A stretch of 9,798 nt of DNA. It comes from an uncultured Acholeplasmataceae bacterium (GTDB taxonomy: Bacteria; Bacillota_I; Bacilli_A; Acholeplasmatales; Acholeplasmataceae). The DNA is taken from contig CALKAH010000348.1 in assembly GCA_937983315.1 (NCBI GenBank), forward strand, positions 1-9,798, read 5' to 3'. Made by a program: the position numbers and the translations under genes. The notes under the pieces were generated by a model that saw only the letters and a program-made list of their open reading frames with translations, was not told the DNA's origin and made no database searches. Below, in pieces: positions 1 to 7,749 of this stretch (position 1 is its first letter; every line of letters begins with the position of its first letter).

Positions 1-47
1 GACCACCGAGATCTACACTCTTTCCCTACACGACGCTCTTCCGATCT
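1..47 (+). other. Illumina P5/TruSeq adapter remnant (not biological)
   Basis: The first 47 bases reproduce the 3' part of the Illumina universal P5/TruSeq adapter. They run from GACCACCGAGATCTACAC through the read-1 primer site and end exactly at CGCTCTTCCGATCT. Only about 11 bases of the adapter's 5' end are missing. This is library sequence left on the assembled fragment. No gene, start codon or regulatory site should be called across it, and the true insert begins at about 48. Confidence 0.97.
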
Positions 48-190
48 ACTCGATATCCTTAACGCGGATCATTCGGGTGGGATTAGCACCTCTCCAAGAT
101 GAATTCATTGAGGATTATGGCATGACTCCCATCAACTCATGCTCGCTTCACATAAAGGTCTCAATTACTACTTCTTTTCAACGATTTTGA
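48..190. other. Unassigned stretch at the left insert end; possible 3' remnant of a plus-strand gene
   Basis: This lies between the adapter and the stop codon of the BaxI gene, and no complete gene fits in it. On the plus strand, the frame of base 50 is open for 46 codons and ends at TGA 188-190. A second plus frame is open at the left edge and reads LDILNADHSGGISTSPR before a stop. A third is open further right, contains LASHKGLNYYFFSTILIND, and ends at TAA 211-213 inside the BaxI gene. Three successive partial frames could be the broken 3' end of a convergent gene, or errors near a fragment end, or chance. I recognise no family. The minus strand shows only short frames. No clear terminator is visible. 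Confidence 0.3.
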
Positions 191-928
191 TTAACGACGA
201 TTATTGGCGATAATCGCTAAGAAACGTAAGAGTTCAATATAAATCCATACGATGGTGACCATTAAACCAACGGCAACCATCCATTCGTATGAACGGTCCA
301 TGCCACCTTCAACGATCATTTCTGCACGATCGAAATCGAGGGTTAACATGAGGGCTCCAAAGATAATGAAGATACCACTGATGAGAAGAACAAATGGTTC
401 AGAAAGTGATATACCTACACCAAGGAGTTGTAGGATAAAACCTAACACAATAAAGAGTAAAATACCAAGTAAGACAGAATACATAATCCGTCTAAATCGT
501 GGGGTTACACGAATCGTTCTTGAGCTATAAAGGAATAGCATGACGGTAAAGATTGCTGCTGTTGCAATCACAGCTGCAAGTGCAACACCGGGTGCATACG
601 CATCAAACATGACGGTAATCAGTCCTAAGAAGATGCCTTCAGAAAGTGCATAGATCAATGCAAATGGAGCTGCAAGACGAACACTACGCGAGGAAACAAT
701 CACGGAGATAAATCCTAAAATCCCTGATCCTACAAGGATAGGAAGAACACTTTCAACAGGTAATAATCCGTTTGCAATCGCATAGAGGAATAAGAAACCA
801 CTTAAAACGGCAGAACCTAACAAAAGTCCTGTCTTGAACATGATACCACGGTAACTTGCTGTTTCACTGCCTACATACGCTTCGCTACGTTCAAGTGTGC
901 GGAAGACTGGATTGGATGTACGCATCAT
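191..928 (-). CDS. Bax inhibitor-1/YccA family integral membrane protein
   Basis: A hydrophobic protein of 245 residues, predicted to be an inner-membrane protein with seven transmembrane helices. In numbering from the TTG at 934 these lie at about 33-55, 62-81, 87-107, 113-136, 150-172, 178-200 and 216-240. The N terminus has an SNPVF motif, and the sixth and seventh helices flank an acidic LTLDFDRAE segment. Both are typical of the bacterial branch of the Bax inhibitor-1 family (BaxI_1-like). Related proteins such as BsYetJ are pH-sensitive calcium-leak channels using an aspartate pair; whether this one conducts calcium is not shown. The start is ambiguous: TTG 934 and ATGs at 931, 928 and 925 are consecutive behind AAAGGAG. 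I chose 928 (6 bases from GGAG); 925 (9 bases) is equally possible. It lies 3' of polC and has its own predicted promoter. Confidence 0.9.
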   Translation of the reverse strand: MMRTSNPVFRTLERSEAYVGSETASYRGIMFKTGLLLGSAVLSGFLFLYAIANGLLPVESVLPILVGSGILGFISVIVSSRSVRLAAPFALIYALSEGIFLGLITVMFDAYAPGVALAAVIATAAIFTVMLFLYSSRTIRVTPRFRRIMYSVLLGILLFIVLGFILQLLGVGISLSEPFVLLISGIFIIFGALMLTLDFDRAEMIVEGGMDRSYEWMVAVGLMVTIVWIYIELLRFLAIIANNRR

Positions 929-948
929 CATCAACTCCTTTTACGTTT

Positions 949-980
949 CTATTATATAATAGCGGTTCATTAAAGTGCAA
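949..980 (-). promoter_or_regulatory. Predicted promoter of the BaxI gene, -10 inside a 14-base palindrome
   Basis: On the minus strand a perfect TATAAT (956-951) lies 18 bases downstream of TTGCAC (980-975), a weak -35 matching TTG only. The -35 overlaps the last codons of polC (stop 972-970). The -10 sits inside the perfect palindrome CTATTATATAATAG (949-962). Transcription would begin near 944, giving a very short leader before the AAAGGAG ribosome binding site. The palindrome may be a regulator site or simply an AT-rich coincidence. Confidence 0.55.
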
Positions 981-3900
981 ATAATCCCGCATCAATCACA
1001 TTATTTTCCGATTTTAAATCCTTAAATGCACCAAATGTTTCAAGTTTTTCAAAGACTGTCTTATTGATGCGTGTTCTTTCTTTGACATCGTCACGTGACG
1101 TAAATGCCTTTTCACTTCGTTTTTGAACGATATCATACGCCACGGCATCACCAAGGCCATCAATGGCTCTAAAAGGCATACGGAGTCCTTTTTCTTCCAT
1201 CTTAAAGGTAGTTGCATCCGATAGATTGATATCTACTGGAAGGAAAGAAAAACCACGTTTTGTCATTTCTAGCGCCACACCTAGGGTCACGATCAAGTTT
1301 TCATCTTTGACTTTAAGGTTAAAGGTATCATTGAGTGTCACTAGCTTGTTTCTGATGGCATTTGCACCAGCTACCATGACTTCATAATCGAATTGATCGA
1401 CACGCTTACTAAAGAATCCTGAATAGAATAATAGTGGTTTATAGACTTTAAACCATGCGATACGCATCGCCATGATCACATAAGCTGTCGCGTGTGCTTT
1501 GGGGAACATATACTTGATTTGACTTGCTGACCAAATGTACCATTCAGGCACTTTGTTTTTACGCATCTCTTGTTCATAGTTAAGCCATGTTGCTTTATCT
1601 TTCGAGGGTTTACCTTTTCTTACAAATTCCATGATTTCAAATGCACGGAGTGGCTCTAGGCCAAATGCTTGGAGTTGAACCATGATATCATCACGACAAC
1701 CGATGATATCATCAAAAGGAATTTTTCCATGTTCGGTTTTCCCTGTAACAAGCGATTGCGCATTTTTAAGCCAAACGTCTGTTCCGTGAGATAATCCTGA
1801 TATTTTGACAAGACCTGCAAATGTTTTAGGTTTGGTATCGATCAGCATTTGACGTGTAAATGGGGTTCCAAACTCAGGGATTGCATAGGATGCAACTTCA
1901 CTCATGATTTCATGTTCTTTGACATTGATCACTGATGTACCTGAAAAGAGTTCATAAACTTTGGGATCATCTAGGGGAATATCTTGAGCACGTTTAAAGG
2001 GAAATTCATCTTGATGTTCACTCACATAATCCATCAAGAATTTAATCATGGTTGGATCATCATGTCCAAGGATATCGAGTTTTAAGAGATTGGATTCAAA
2101 AGAGTGATAGTCGAAATGGGTTGTCTTCCATTCAGCATTCACATCATCTGCAGGATACTGAATCGGTGTAACATCAAAGATGGTTCTTGATTTAGGAACC
2201 ACAACAATGCCACCAGGATGTTGTCCTGTTGAACGTTTCACACCTTCTATTTTGCTTGCTAAACGTTCGATTTGAGCATTTCTTACTTGGATATTCTTAT
2301 CTTCAAGATAACCTTTGACATAACCGTATGCGTTTCTTTCAGCAACCGTTTGAATCGTTCCCGCACGGAACGTGTGATCTTCACCGATCAGTTCTCTGAC
2401 ATACGCATGAGCGGTTGCTTGATAGTCTCCTGAGAAATTTAGATCGATATCAGGCACTTTATCACCATCAAAGCCTAAGAAGGTTTCAAAGGGAATATCA
2501 TGGCCATCTTTGTAGAGAGGTTGCCCGCAAATTGGACATTTTTTTGTTGGTAAATCGTAACCAGATTGGATTCCTTTCATGAAGGGTTGAAACGCTTTTT
2601 GTTCAGGGGTTAATCCATAATGAAGAACTTCTTCATCGGTCAGATGAAAGACAGTGAAGTCACCATGAGGACATCTATAATGTGGTTTCAGTGGATTGAC
2701 TTCTGTGATATCAAGAAGGGTAGCCACCAATGAGGATCCAACCGATCCACGTGAACCAACCAAGTATCCATCATCGAGTGATTTTTTCACAAGGAGATGC
2801 GAGACATAATAGTTTGGAGCAAAATCATTATCAATAATGTTTTTAAGTTCGCGTTGCACACGATCTTGGACAAGAGGGTGAGGTGTCGAACCATAAAGGA
2901 ACTGCATCTTATCATAGACTAAGCGTTTGACTTCATCAGCAATACTATCAATCCCTAAAAGATCCTTAAAGGCATCATCCGGTAATGAATAGAGTTGTTT
3001 TGGGAATGCTTGAATCTTATCGATCACACTGTTTAATTCATGGGTATTTTTAACGACAATTTCATAGGCTAAGTCCTTGCCTAAAAACGCCATGGATTTA
3101 AGCATTTCATCGGTCGTTAAGAAATACTGTTCTGGCATCGTATTATAGCGTGCAAGATCATGAATACCTCCACCTACCAGAGGTGTTCTGATGTAGATTT
3201 CACGGTAAAGAACATCCTTCTTTTCGAGATAATGAACATCACCGGATGCGATGACTATCTTTTTCTGTTCTTTGGCAAAACGAACGATTTTGGCAATAAT
3301 CGCTTCGATGATTTCATCCGCGTGAGCCCCTAAATCTTCTTTTAAATGCTTATACGCCTGAGGAGGTTGAACTTCAATGTAATCATAATAGGCAATCGCT
3401 TCTTTAAGTGCTTCATCGGATGCATTTTTGGCAGCTTCAAAGACATCACCATTGGCACATCCACTTCCAATCAGTAAGCCTTCACGATATTTTTCTAAAA
3501 CCGATTTTAATGTACGTGGACCACCATAAAAATGAGTGGTGAGCGCATCGCTGATCAATTTGAATAAATTCTTATAACCACTTTGGGTTTGCGTTAAAAC
3601 CATCACATGATAAGGCATGATATGCTTCCACGATTCTTTTTCATCGATGGATTCATTAATTTGTTGATAGGTTTTTATGCCCTTGGATAAGAGTTCATTC
3701 ATCATGAGTAACCATATTTGTGCGGTGACATACGCATCATCTTCAGCACGGTGATGGGATTCTTGTTTGACTTTAAAGAATTTAGCAAGAGCTTTTAAGT
3801 TATAACGTTTCAAATCTTGATTGTAAAAATAGCGGGCGCAATTTAAAGTATCAATGATCATGTCATGATCAAATGATAGACCTAAACGAAGGGCATTTTC

Positions 3901-5430
3901 CTTGATATGTCCACTATCAAAAATCGCATTATGTGCAACTAAAATCGTCCCTTCAATGAATGCTAAAAAACGAGGTAGTTCATCTTCAATCGAAGGTGCT
4001 TGTTCGAGCATGTCATCGGTGATATTGGTAAACTCAGTCGTAAAGTGAGATAACGTTTCACCAGGGTTGATGAAGGATTGATAGCGTTCGCTAATAGCTC
4101 CACCAGTAATCTTGACCGCAGCAATTTCAATGATTTTATCTCGTGTTGCTGATAAACCGGTGGTTTCTATATCAAAGACGACATAGGTCGCATCTTTTAA
4201 CAACATATCTTGTTTTGATGGAGTTGTGATTTTAAAATCGGTGTCATCGACAAAATCGAGTTCAACACCATAAATCGGTTTTATATCTTTTCCTTTCGTG
4301 GCTTTGTAAATATCAGGATACGCATACAAACCATTATGATCGGTGAATGCAATCGCTTCATGTCCCCATTTGATCGCTTGATCAATGTATTCACTGACAT
4401 CCGTGACAGCATCCATGTTGGACATTTTCGTATGAATATGAAACTCGATCCGTTTTTCTTTGGCACGATCCATACGTTCTTCTTTTTTATTTTTTTCAAT
4501 GAAGTGAATCGCATCAGCAAAAAGAACGACATCCTTTTGGAAGGTATCAAAATTGGCGCGTCCTTCAACTTGGATAAAATCGCCATCATGAAGGGAATCT
4601 GCGAGTTCACGATCTTTATCAAACTTGATGAAACGTTTGATGTAGATGGCATCTTCGTCATCGCCTAAGACAAAGGTTAATAATTGCGTGGTTGATAGTT
4701 GTTTGACTTCTAGTTTTGAGATGATGCCTTCGATTAAAAAGACAACATCACCTTTTTCGTTTTTGTATTGATCGAGATGATATTGATCAATTGGAATTTC
4801 TTTGATGGGTACAGCAAGGGCTGATGATTTCTTCGAAAATGTTTTACGCGCACTCTGCTGACGATTAGCTTGTTTGGCATAAACCACTTTTTGTTCCATG
4901 ACTTTTTCTTGTTCGACGATGGATGATTCTATCATTTTCGATACTGGTGTTAAACTGACGATGATTTCATGTTGAATGCTCACATCGAATCCAAAACGTC
5001 GAAAAACATCCTGAATATCTTGGAAATACTCAATGACATAGGTACTGTCTTGATCGATCTCAACAATAAATGTATGTTTTTCATAACGTGTTTTAAAGTT
5101 CTTTAACACTAAAAAACGTGCTTTTTCTTTGGATAATTCCAAGATGGCATAATCATAAAATGCCATCGCAACCTGATCAAATTTCTGATCAGAGAGATAA
5201 CTGATACCAATTTCGACATCTTGGAGGATACGAGGCACATAAAAATAGCTTTTCATCTGTTGAATGAACGGGATCAACACTTCAGGATCGACGACTTCGT
5301 TTAACGTAATATCAAAATGCCATGTTTTTTGAACCGTGTCTATATTGACACAATTTAACGTGGCTTGATTGAGGATAGGATCTTGAAATTTGGATTGTTC
5401 GAGGAATAACTGAAATTTGTCTTTTTTCAT
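970..5430 (-). CDS. polC: DNA polymerase III alpha subunit, PolC type (Gram-positive replicative polymerase)
   Basis: Replicative DNA polymerase with built-in 3'-5' proofreading; 1486 residues, against about 1437 in Bacillus subtilis. Domain order: N-terminal region 1-200; OB fold about 225-310; PHP part 1 from 328 (FHIHT 330-334, FTDHNG 362-367); exonuclease insert about 414-580 (DIET 420-423, HNAIFD 500-505, H560-x4-D565); PHP part 2 with ASGDVHYL 728-735; then the polymerase. Palm catalytic aspartates are visible as PDIDLNFSG (D994, D996) and KLDILGHDDP (D1119). STGQHPGG is at 1067-1074. The zinc-finger region is atypical: C920, C965 and C968 are present, but the expected fourth Cys (position 923) is Gly, and the stretch between the Cys pairs looks enlarged. 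ATG 5430 overlaps the upstream stop (ATGA) and follows AGGGG by 7 bases, suggesting translational coupling. The reading frame is intact. Confidence 0.98.
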   Translation of the reverse strand: MKKDKFQLFLEQSKFQDPILNQATLNCVNIDTVQKTWHFDITLNEVVDPEVLIPFIQQMKSYFYVPRILQDVEIGISYLSDQKFDQVAMAFYDYAILELSKEKARFLVLKNFKTRYEKHTFIVEIDQDSTYVIEYFQDIQDVFRRFGFDVSIQHEIIVSLTPVSKMIESSIVEQEKVMEQKVVYAKQANRQQSARKTFSKKSSALAVPIKEIPIDQYHLDQYKNEKGDVVFLIEGIISKLEVKQLSTTQLLTFVLGDDEDAIYIKRFIKFDKDRELADSLHDGDFIQVEGRANFDTFQKDVVLFADAIHFIEKNKKEERMDRAKEKRIEFHIHTKMSNMDAVTDVSEYIDQAIKWGHEAIAFTDHNGLYAYPDIYKATKGKDIKPIYGVELDFVDDTDFKITTPSKQDMLLKDATYVVFDIETTGLSATRDKIIEIAAVKITGGAISERYQSFINPGETLSHFTTEFTNITDDMLEQAPSIEDELPRFLAFIEGTILVAHNAIFDSGHIKENALRLGLSFDHDMIIDTLNCARYFYNQDLKRYNLKALAKFFKVKQESHHRAEDDAYVTAQIWLLMMNELLSKGIKTYQQINESIDEKESWKHIMPYHVMVLTQTQSGYKNLFKLISDALTTHFYGGPRTLKSVLEKYREGLLIGSGCANGDVFEAAKNASDEALKEAIAYYDYIEVQPPQAYKHLKEDLGAHADEIIEAIIAKIVRFAKEQKKIVIASGDVHYLEKKDVLYREIYIRTPLVGGGIHDLARYNTMPEQYFLTTDEMLKSMAFLGKDLAYEIVVKNTHELNSVIDKIQAFPKQLYSLPDDAFKDLLGIDSIADEVKRLVYDKMQFLYGSTPHPLVQDRVQRELKNIIDNDFAPNYYVSHLLVKKSLDDGYLVGSRGSVGSSLVATLLDITEVNPLKPHYRCPHGDFTVFHLTDEEVLHYGLTPEQKAFQPFMKGIQSGYDLPTKKCPICGQPLYKDGHDIPFETFLGFDGDKVPDIDLNFSGDYQATAHAYVRELIGEDHTFRAGTIQTVAERNAYGYVKGYLEDKNIQVRNAQIERLASKIEGVKRSTGQHPGGIVVVPKSRTIFDVTPIQYPADDVNAEWKTTHFDYHSFESNLLKLDILGHDDPTMIKFLMDYVSEHQDEFPFKRAQDIPLDDPKVYELFSGTSVINVKEHEIMSEVASYAIPEFGTPFTRQMLIDTKPKTFAGLVKISGLSHGTDVWLKNAQSLVTGKTEHGKIPFDDIIGCRDDIMVQLQAFGLEPLRAFEIMEFVRKGKPSKDKATWLNYEQEMRKNKVPEWYIWSASQIKYMFPKAHATAYVIMAMRIAWFKVYKPLLFYSGFFSKRVDQFDYEVMVAGANAIRNKLVTLNDTFNLKVKDENLIVTLGVALEMTKRGFSFLPVDINLSDATTFKMEEKGLRMPFRAIDGLGDAVAYDIVQKRSEKAFTSRDDVKERTRINKTVFEKLETFGAFKDLKSENNVIDAGLFAL

Positions 5431-6206
5431 GAGATTACCCCTGGGTCAACGATTTTAATGGAGCGATACGCCCAAAAATGCCAAACATAAAGCAGTGGAA
5501 TGATTAAATATTCAATCCAAAATGATCCAAATAAAATGGCTAAAAGTTCAACAATCACATATAAGGTTGTCAAGTAGATGGAAAGTTTGAGACGCATGCC
5601 AAATGGAATCGGTAATTGGCGGGTAAAAATCGACATAAACAAGGTCATTAAAATCGCATAAAACGCATAATCAAAGAGGCCTGTAAAATAGGCAACAAAG
5701 ATTTCAGCTGTCGTGAAAAGTCCAAGTTCATCATGAAAATCTTTGATCGCTGAAGCGAGTAAACGAACATTGGCAACACTACCATCAGAAAAATCATGCT
5801 GCTCTAATCCAAGCGAGGTATAGGATGCGCGATTGATTTCCATATTGGCGACATAAAGTGCCATATCTTGAGGTAAAAAGGCAATATAGATTTTATTTTG
5901 ATCCGCGGTGAAATCACCTACGACAAGATTGAAATAATCAAAGGTTGCAATCGATGTTTGTGTTGTGATGAGTGTACCATCAACAATCGCTGTATCTTCT
6001 AAGACCAAATCTTGTGAGATTGCACTGACCATACGCTCATAACGATCAAGGGCCATACCTGGTGAAATGAGGGATTTCATCCATGCCGGTATCATCAAAA
6101 TCATTGGAATTAATAAGAGATAAAGGATGACCCGCGGCCACTTATCCTTCATAAAAAAAACTGCTAAGGGAGGTTTTGTTAAACTTGTTGTTAGTCTCTT
6201 GAACAT
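5427..6206 (-). CDS. Four-helix membrane protein, DUF1189-like, upstream of polC
   Basis: A 259-residue membrane protein with no function I can assign. One N-terminal helix (about 25-45) is followed by a polar segment of roughly 115 residues (about 46-162), probably outside the membrane. Three more helices follow (about 164-194, 206-227, 230-246), with a short basic tail. A short basic N terminus, one helix, an outside domain and a C-terminal helix cluster resemble DUF1189 proteins of Bacillota, but I see no motif that proves it. ATG 6206 has AAGGAG 8 bases upstream. The TGA stop (5429-5427) overlaps the polC start by 4 bases, so the two are almost surely co-transcribed. There is no evident link to replication; the association may be only transcriptional. 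Confidence 0.75.
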   Translation of the reverse strand: MFKRLTTSLTKPPLAVFFMKDKWPRVILYLLLIPMILMIPAWMKSLISPGMALDRYERMVSAISQDLVLEDTAIVDGTLITTQTSIATFDYFNLVVGDFTADQNKIYIAFLPQDMALYVANMEINRASYTSLGLEQHDFSDGSVANVRLLASAIKDFHDELGLFTTAEIFVAYFTGLFDYAFYAILMTLFMSIFTRQLPIPFGMRLKLSIYLTTLYVIVELLAILFGSFWIEYLIIPLLYVWHFWAYRSIKIVDPGVIS

Positions 6207-6222
6207 GCCTTCAACTCCTTAA

Positions 6223-6237
6223 ATGTTATTATAACAT
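6223..6237. repeat. 15-base perfect palindrome between the divergent operons
   Basis: ATGTTATTATAACAT consists of two 7-base arms around one central base. It covers the predicted -10 box of the minus-strand operon and the predicted -35 box of the plus-strand operon. A protein bound here would affect both directions. It might be an operator. The AT-rich composition makes chance occurrence possible. Confidence 0.5.
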
Positions 6238-6257
6238 AATAAACGTTCATATGATAA
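6228..6257 (-). promoter_or_regulatory. Predicted sigma-A-type promoter of the DUF1189-like/polC operon
   Basis: On the minus strand TTATCA (6257-6252, 4 of 6 to TTGACA) and TATAAT (6233-6228, perfect) are separated by 18 bases. Transcription would start near 6221, just before the ribosome binding site AAGGAG (6221-6216) and ATG 6206. The leader would be short and has no room for a riboswitch. No second promoter is obvious directly upstream of polC. Confidence 0.6.
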
Positions 6258-6260
6258 AAT
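6231..6260 (+). promoter_or_regulatory. Predicted promoter of the mnmL-mnmM operon, superimposed on the divergent one
   Basis: On the plus strand ATAACA (6231-6236, 4 of 6 to TTGACA) and TAAAAT (6255-6260, 5 of 6 to TATAAT) are 18 bases apart. TATGAT at 6250-6255 is an alternative -10 without a good -35. Transcription would begin around 6262-6267, leaving almost no leader before GGTGA (6267-6271) and ATG 6276. The boxes overlap those of the minus-strand promoter, so only one polymerase could occupy the region at a time. Confidence 0.45.
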
Positions 6261-6275
6261 GATTGTGGTGAAACT

Positions 6276-7220
6276 ATGAATTTAATGAATCATGAAAAAC
6301 ATTACAATACCTTACATAACTACTATCTCAAGACCTATCAAAAGAAGGTTTTTAAGATTGCACTCAATGGTGGATTTACCTGTCCTAATATCGATGGTAC
6401 GGTTGCAACAGGAGGTTGCACCTTCTGTTCATACATGGGAAGTGGTGATTTTGCGGGAAATAAACTTGAACCTCTTTCCATTCAATTTGAGAAAATCAAA
6501 AAGATGATGCATCAAAAATGGGAAGAAGGTTTGTATGTTGTTTATTTTCAAGCAAACACCAACACACATGCCCCTTTAGAACGACTAAAGAGTCTTTATG
6601 AAGAAGCGATCACGCTTGATCCAAACATTGTCATGCTCTCTATTGGAACAAGACCCGATGTTTTACCTGATGATGTTGTGGAATACTTAGGTGAATTAAA
6701 TACCCGAATACCCGTTCAAATTGAATTAGGTCTTCAGACCATTCATCAAACAACATCCGAGCTAATCAATCGTGCCCATGATCTTGCCTGTTTTGATGAT
6801 GCGGTAAAAAGACTTAGAAAACACAAGATTGATGTCGTGGTTCATATCATCAATGGACTTCCCTTTGAAACCAAAGAGATGATGATTGAAACCGTGAAAC
6901 ACCTCAATACGCTTGATATTCAAGGGATTAAAATTCATATGCTTCATCTCATGGAAAAGACAAAAATGGGATACCAATATAAGAAAAATCCATGGAAATT
7001 GATGACACTTGAGGAATATGTCGATGTGACCGTTGAACAAATCGGATGGTTAAGAAAAGATATTATCATTCATCGGCTAACAGGAGACGCTCCTTCTTCG
7101 ATGTTGATAGCACCTGATTGGACAAAGAAAAAGTTTGTTGTCACCAACGAAATCGACAAAAAAATGCGCCGTATGAATTTATGGCAAGGTGATTACGATG
7201 AAAATGAACGTCTTACTTGA
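6276..7220 (+). CDS. mnmL: Radical SAM enzyme MnmL (YtqA family, TIGR01212-like), tRNA wobble-uridine modification
   Basis: A radical S-adenosylmethionine enzyme of 314 residues, full family length and cytoplasmic. The [4Fe-4S] ligands are C36, C48 and C51 in CPNIDGTVATGGCTFC, the spaced cluster motif typical of YtqA proteins. Other family blocks are YFQANTNTH (90-98), IGTRPD (123-128), ELGLQT (150-155), INGLPFET (192-199) and HRLTGDAP (266-273). In B. subtilis and Streptococcus mutans the family was implicated in the route from cmnm5s2U to mnm5s2U at position 34 of tRNA, replacing MnmC of E. coli; conversion of cmnm5 to nm5 is the inferred step. Start ATG 6276 follows GGTGA by 4 bases; an in-frame ATG at 6285 is less well placed. 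The 3' end overlaps mnmM, so the two are translated as a pair. Confidence 0.95.
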   Translation: MNLMNHEKHYNTLHNYYLKTYQKKVFKIALNGGFTCPNIDGTVATGGCTFCSYMGSGDFAGNKLEPLSIQFEKIKKMMHQKWEEGLYVVYFQANTNTHAPLERLKSLYEEAITLDPNIVMLSIGTRPDVLPDDVVEYLGELNTRIPVQIELGLQTIHQTTSELINRAHDLACFDDAVKRLRKHKIDVVVHIINGLPFETKEMMIETVKHLNTLDIQGIKIHMLHLMEKTKMGYQYKKNPWKLMTLEEYVDVTVEQIGWLRKDIIIHRLTGDAPSSMLIAPDWTKKKFVVTNEIDKKMRRMNLWQGDYDENERLT

Positions 7221-7749
7221 ACAAGCTCATGCATTACTGACTCCCCTGATCACCAAAGAGGATGTCATCTGTGATATGACCATGGGGAATGGTCATGATA
7301 CACTCTTTTTATCATCACTCGCAAAAGAAGTTTATGCATTCGATATTCAACAAGAAGCACTCGATCATACATTAGAAAAGGTGCGTGGATTATCCCATGT
7401 GCATCTGATTAAGGATAGTCACGAAAATGTCTTAAACTATGTCCAAAATTTCAGAGGTGCGATCTTCAATCTCGGATATCTTCCAACAGGAAATCCAATG
7501 ATCACAACACGCACAGAGACTACGTTAAAAACGCTCAATCTTCTTATTCACCACATGAAAAAAGATGATTTCATTCAGATCGTCATTTATCCAGGACATC
7601 CTGAAGGTGAAAAAGAAAGCCAAGCGATTGACGCATGGATTCAGGGCTTATCAGCCCATCATTTTCAGATCACAGTCACGCATTTTCTTCATGAATCAGC
7701 AAAACCACCCTATCTCTACATGATCTATAAAGCAAAAGACGAAAGCTAA
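7198..7749 (+). CDS. mnmM: SAM-dependent methyltransferase MnmM (YtqB), nm5s2U34 tRNA methylation
   Basis: A Rossmann-fold methyltransferase of 183 residues. The SAM-binding motif is DMTMGNGHDT (26-35), followed by an acidic residue at the end of strand 2 (FDI, D49). NLGYLPTG (91-98), YPGHPEGEKE (131-140) and PPYLYMIYK (170-178) are hallmark blocks of the YtqB family. In B. subtilis MnmM methylates nm5s2U34 of tRNA to mnm5s2U, the step after MnmL. I chose ATG 7198 because AAGGTGA (7185-7191) lies 6 bases upstream. GTG 7189 would add three residues and lacks such spacing; ATG 7204 is also possible. The gene overlaps the end of mnmL by 23 bases, and its stop lies inside the terminator stem. Confidence 0.95.
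   Translation: MKMNVLLEQAHALLTPLITKEDVICDMTMGNGHDTLFLSSLAKEVYAFDIQQEALDHTLEKVRGLSHVHLIKDSHENVLNYVQNFRGAIFNLGYLPTGNPMITTRTETTLKTLNLLIHHMKKDDFIQIVIYPGHPEGEKESQAIDAWIQGLSAHHFQITVTHFLHESAKPPYLYMIYKAKDES

Noticed and set aside
198..216. Perfect 7-base hairpin (CGATTAT/ATAATCG) at the 3' end of the BaxI gene, considered as a terminator
   Set aside because: No T tract follows on either strand, and the stem lies within coding sequence.
252..530. Plus-strand open frame of 92 codons within the BaxI gene
   Set aside because: It is antisense to a clear seven-helix membrane protein gene with promoter and ribosome binding site, and its product shows no recognisable motif.
4281..4668. Overlapping plus and minus open frames of 110-126 codons inside polC
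   Set aside because: They are out-of-frame shadows of the OB-fold/PHP part of polC, which is intact and conserved here.
6762..7040. Minus-strand open frame of 92 codons inside mnmL
   Set aside because: It lies opposite conserved radical SAM coding sequence and has no start signal or motif.
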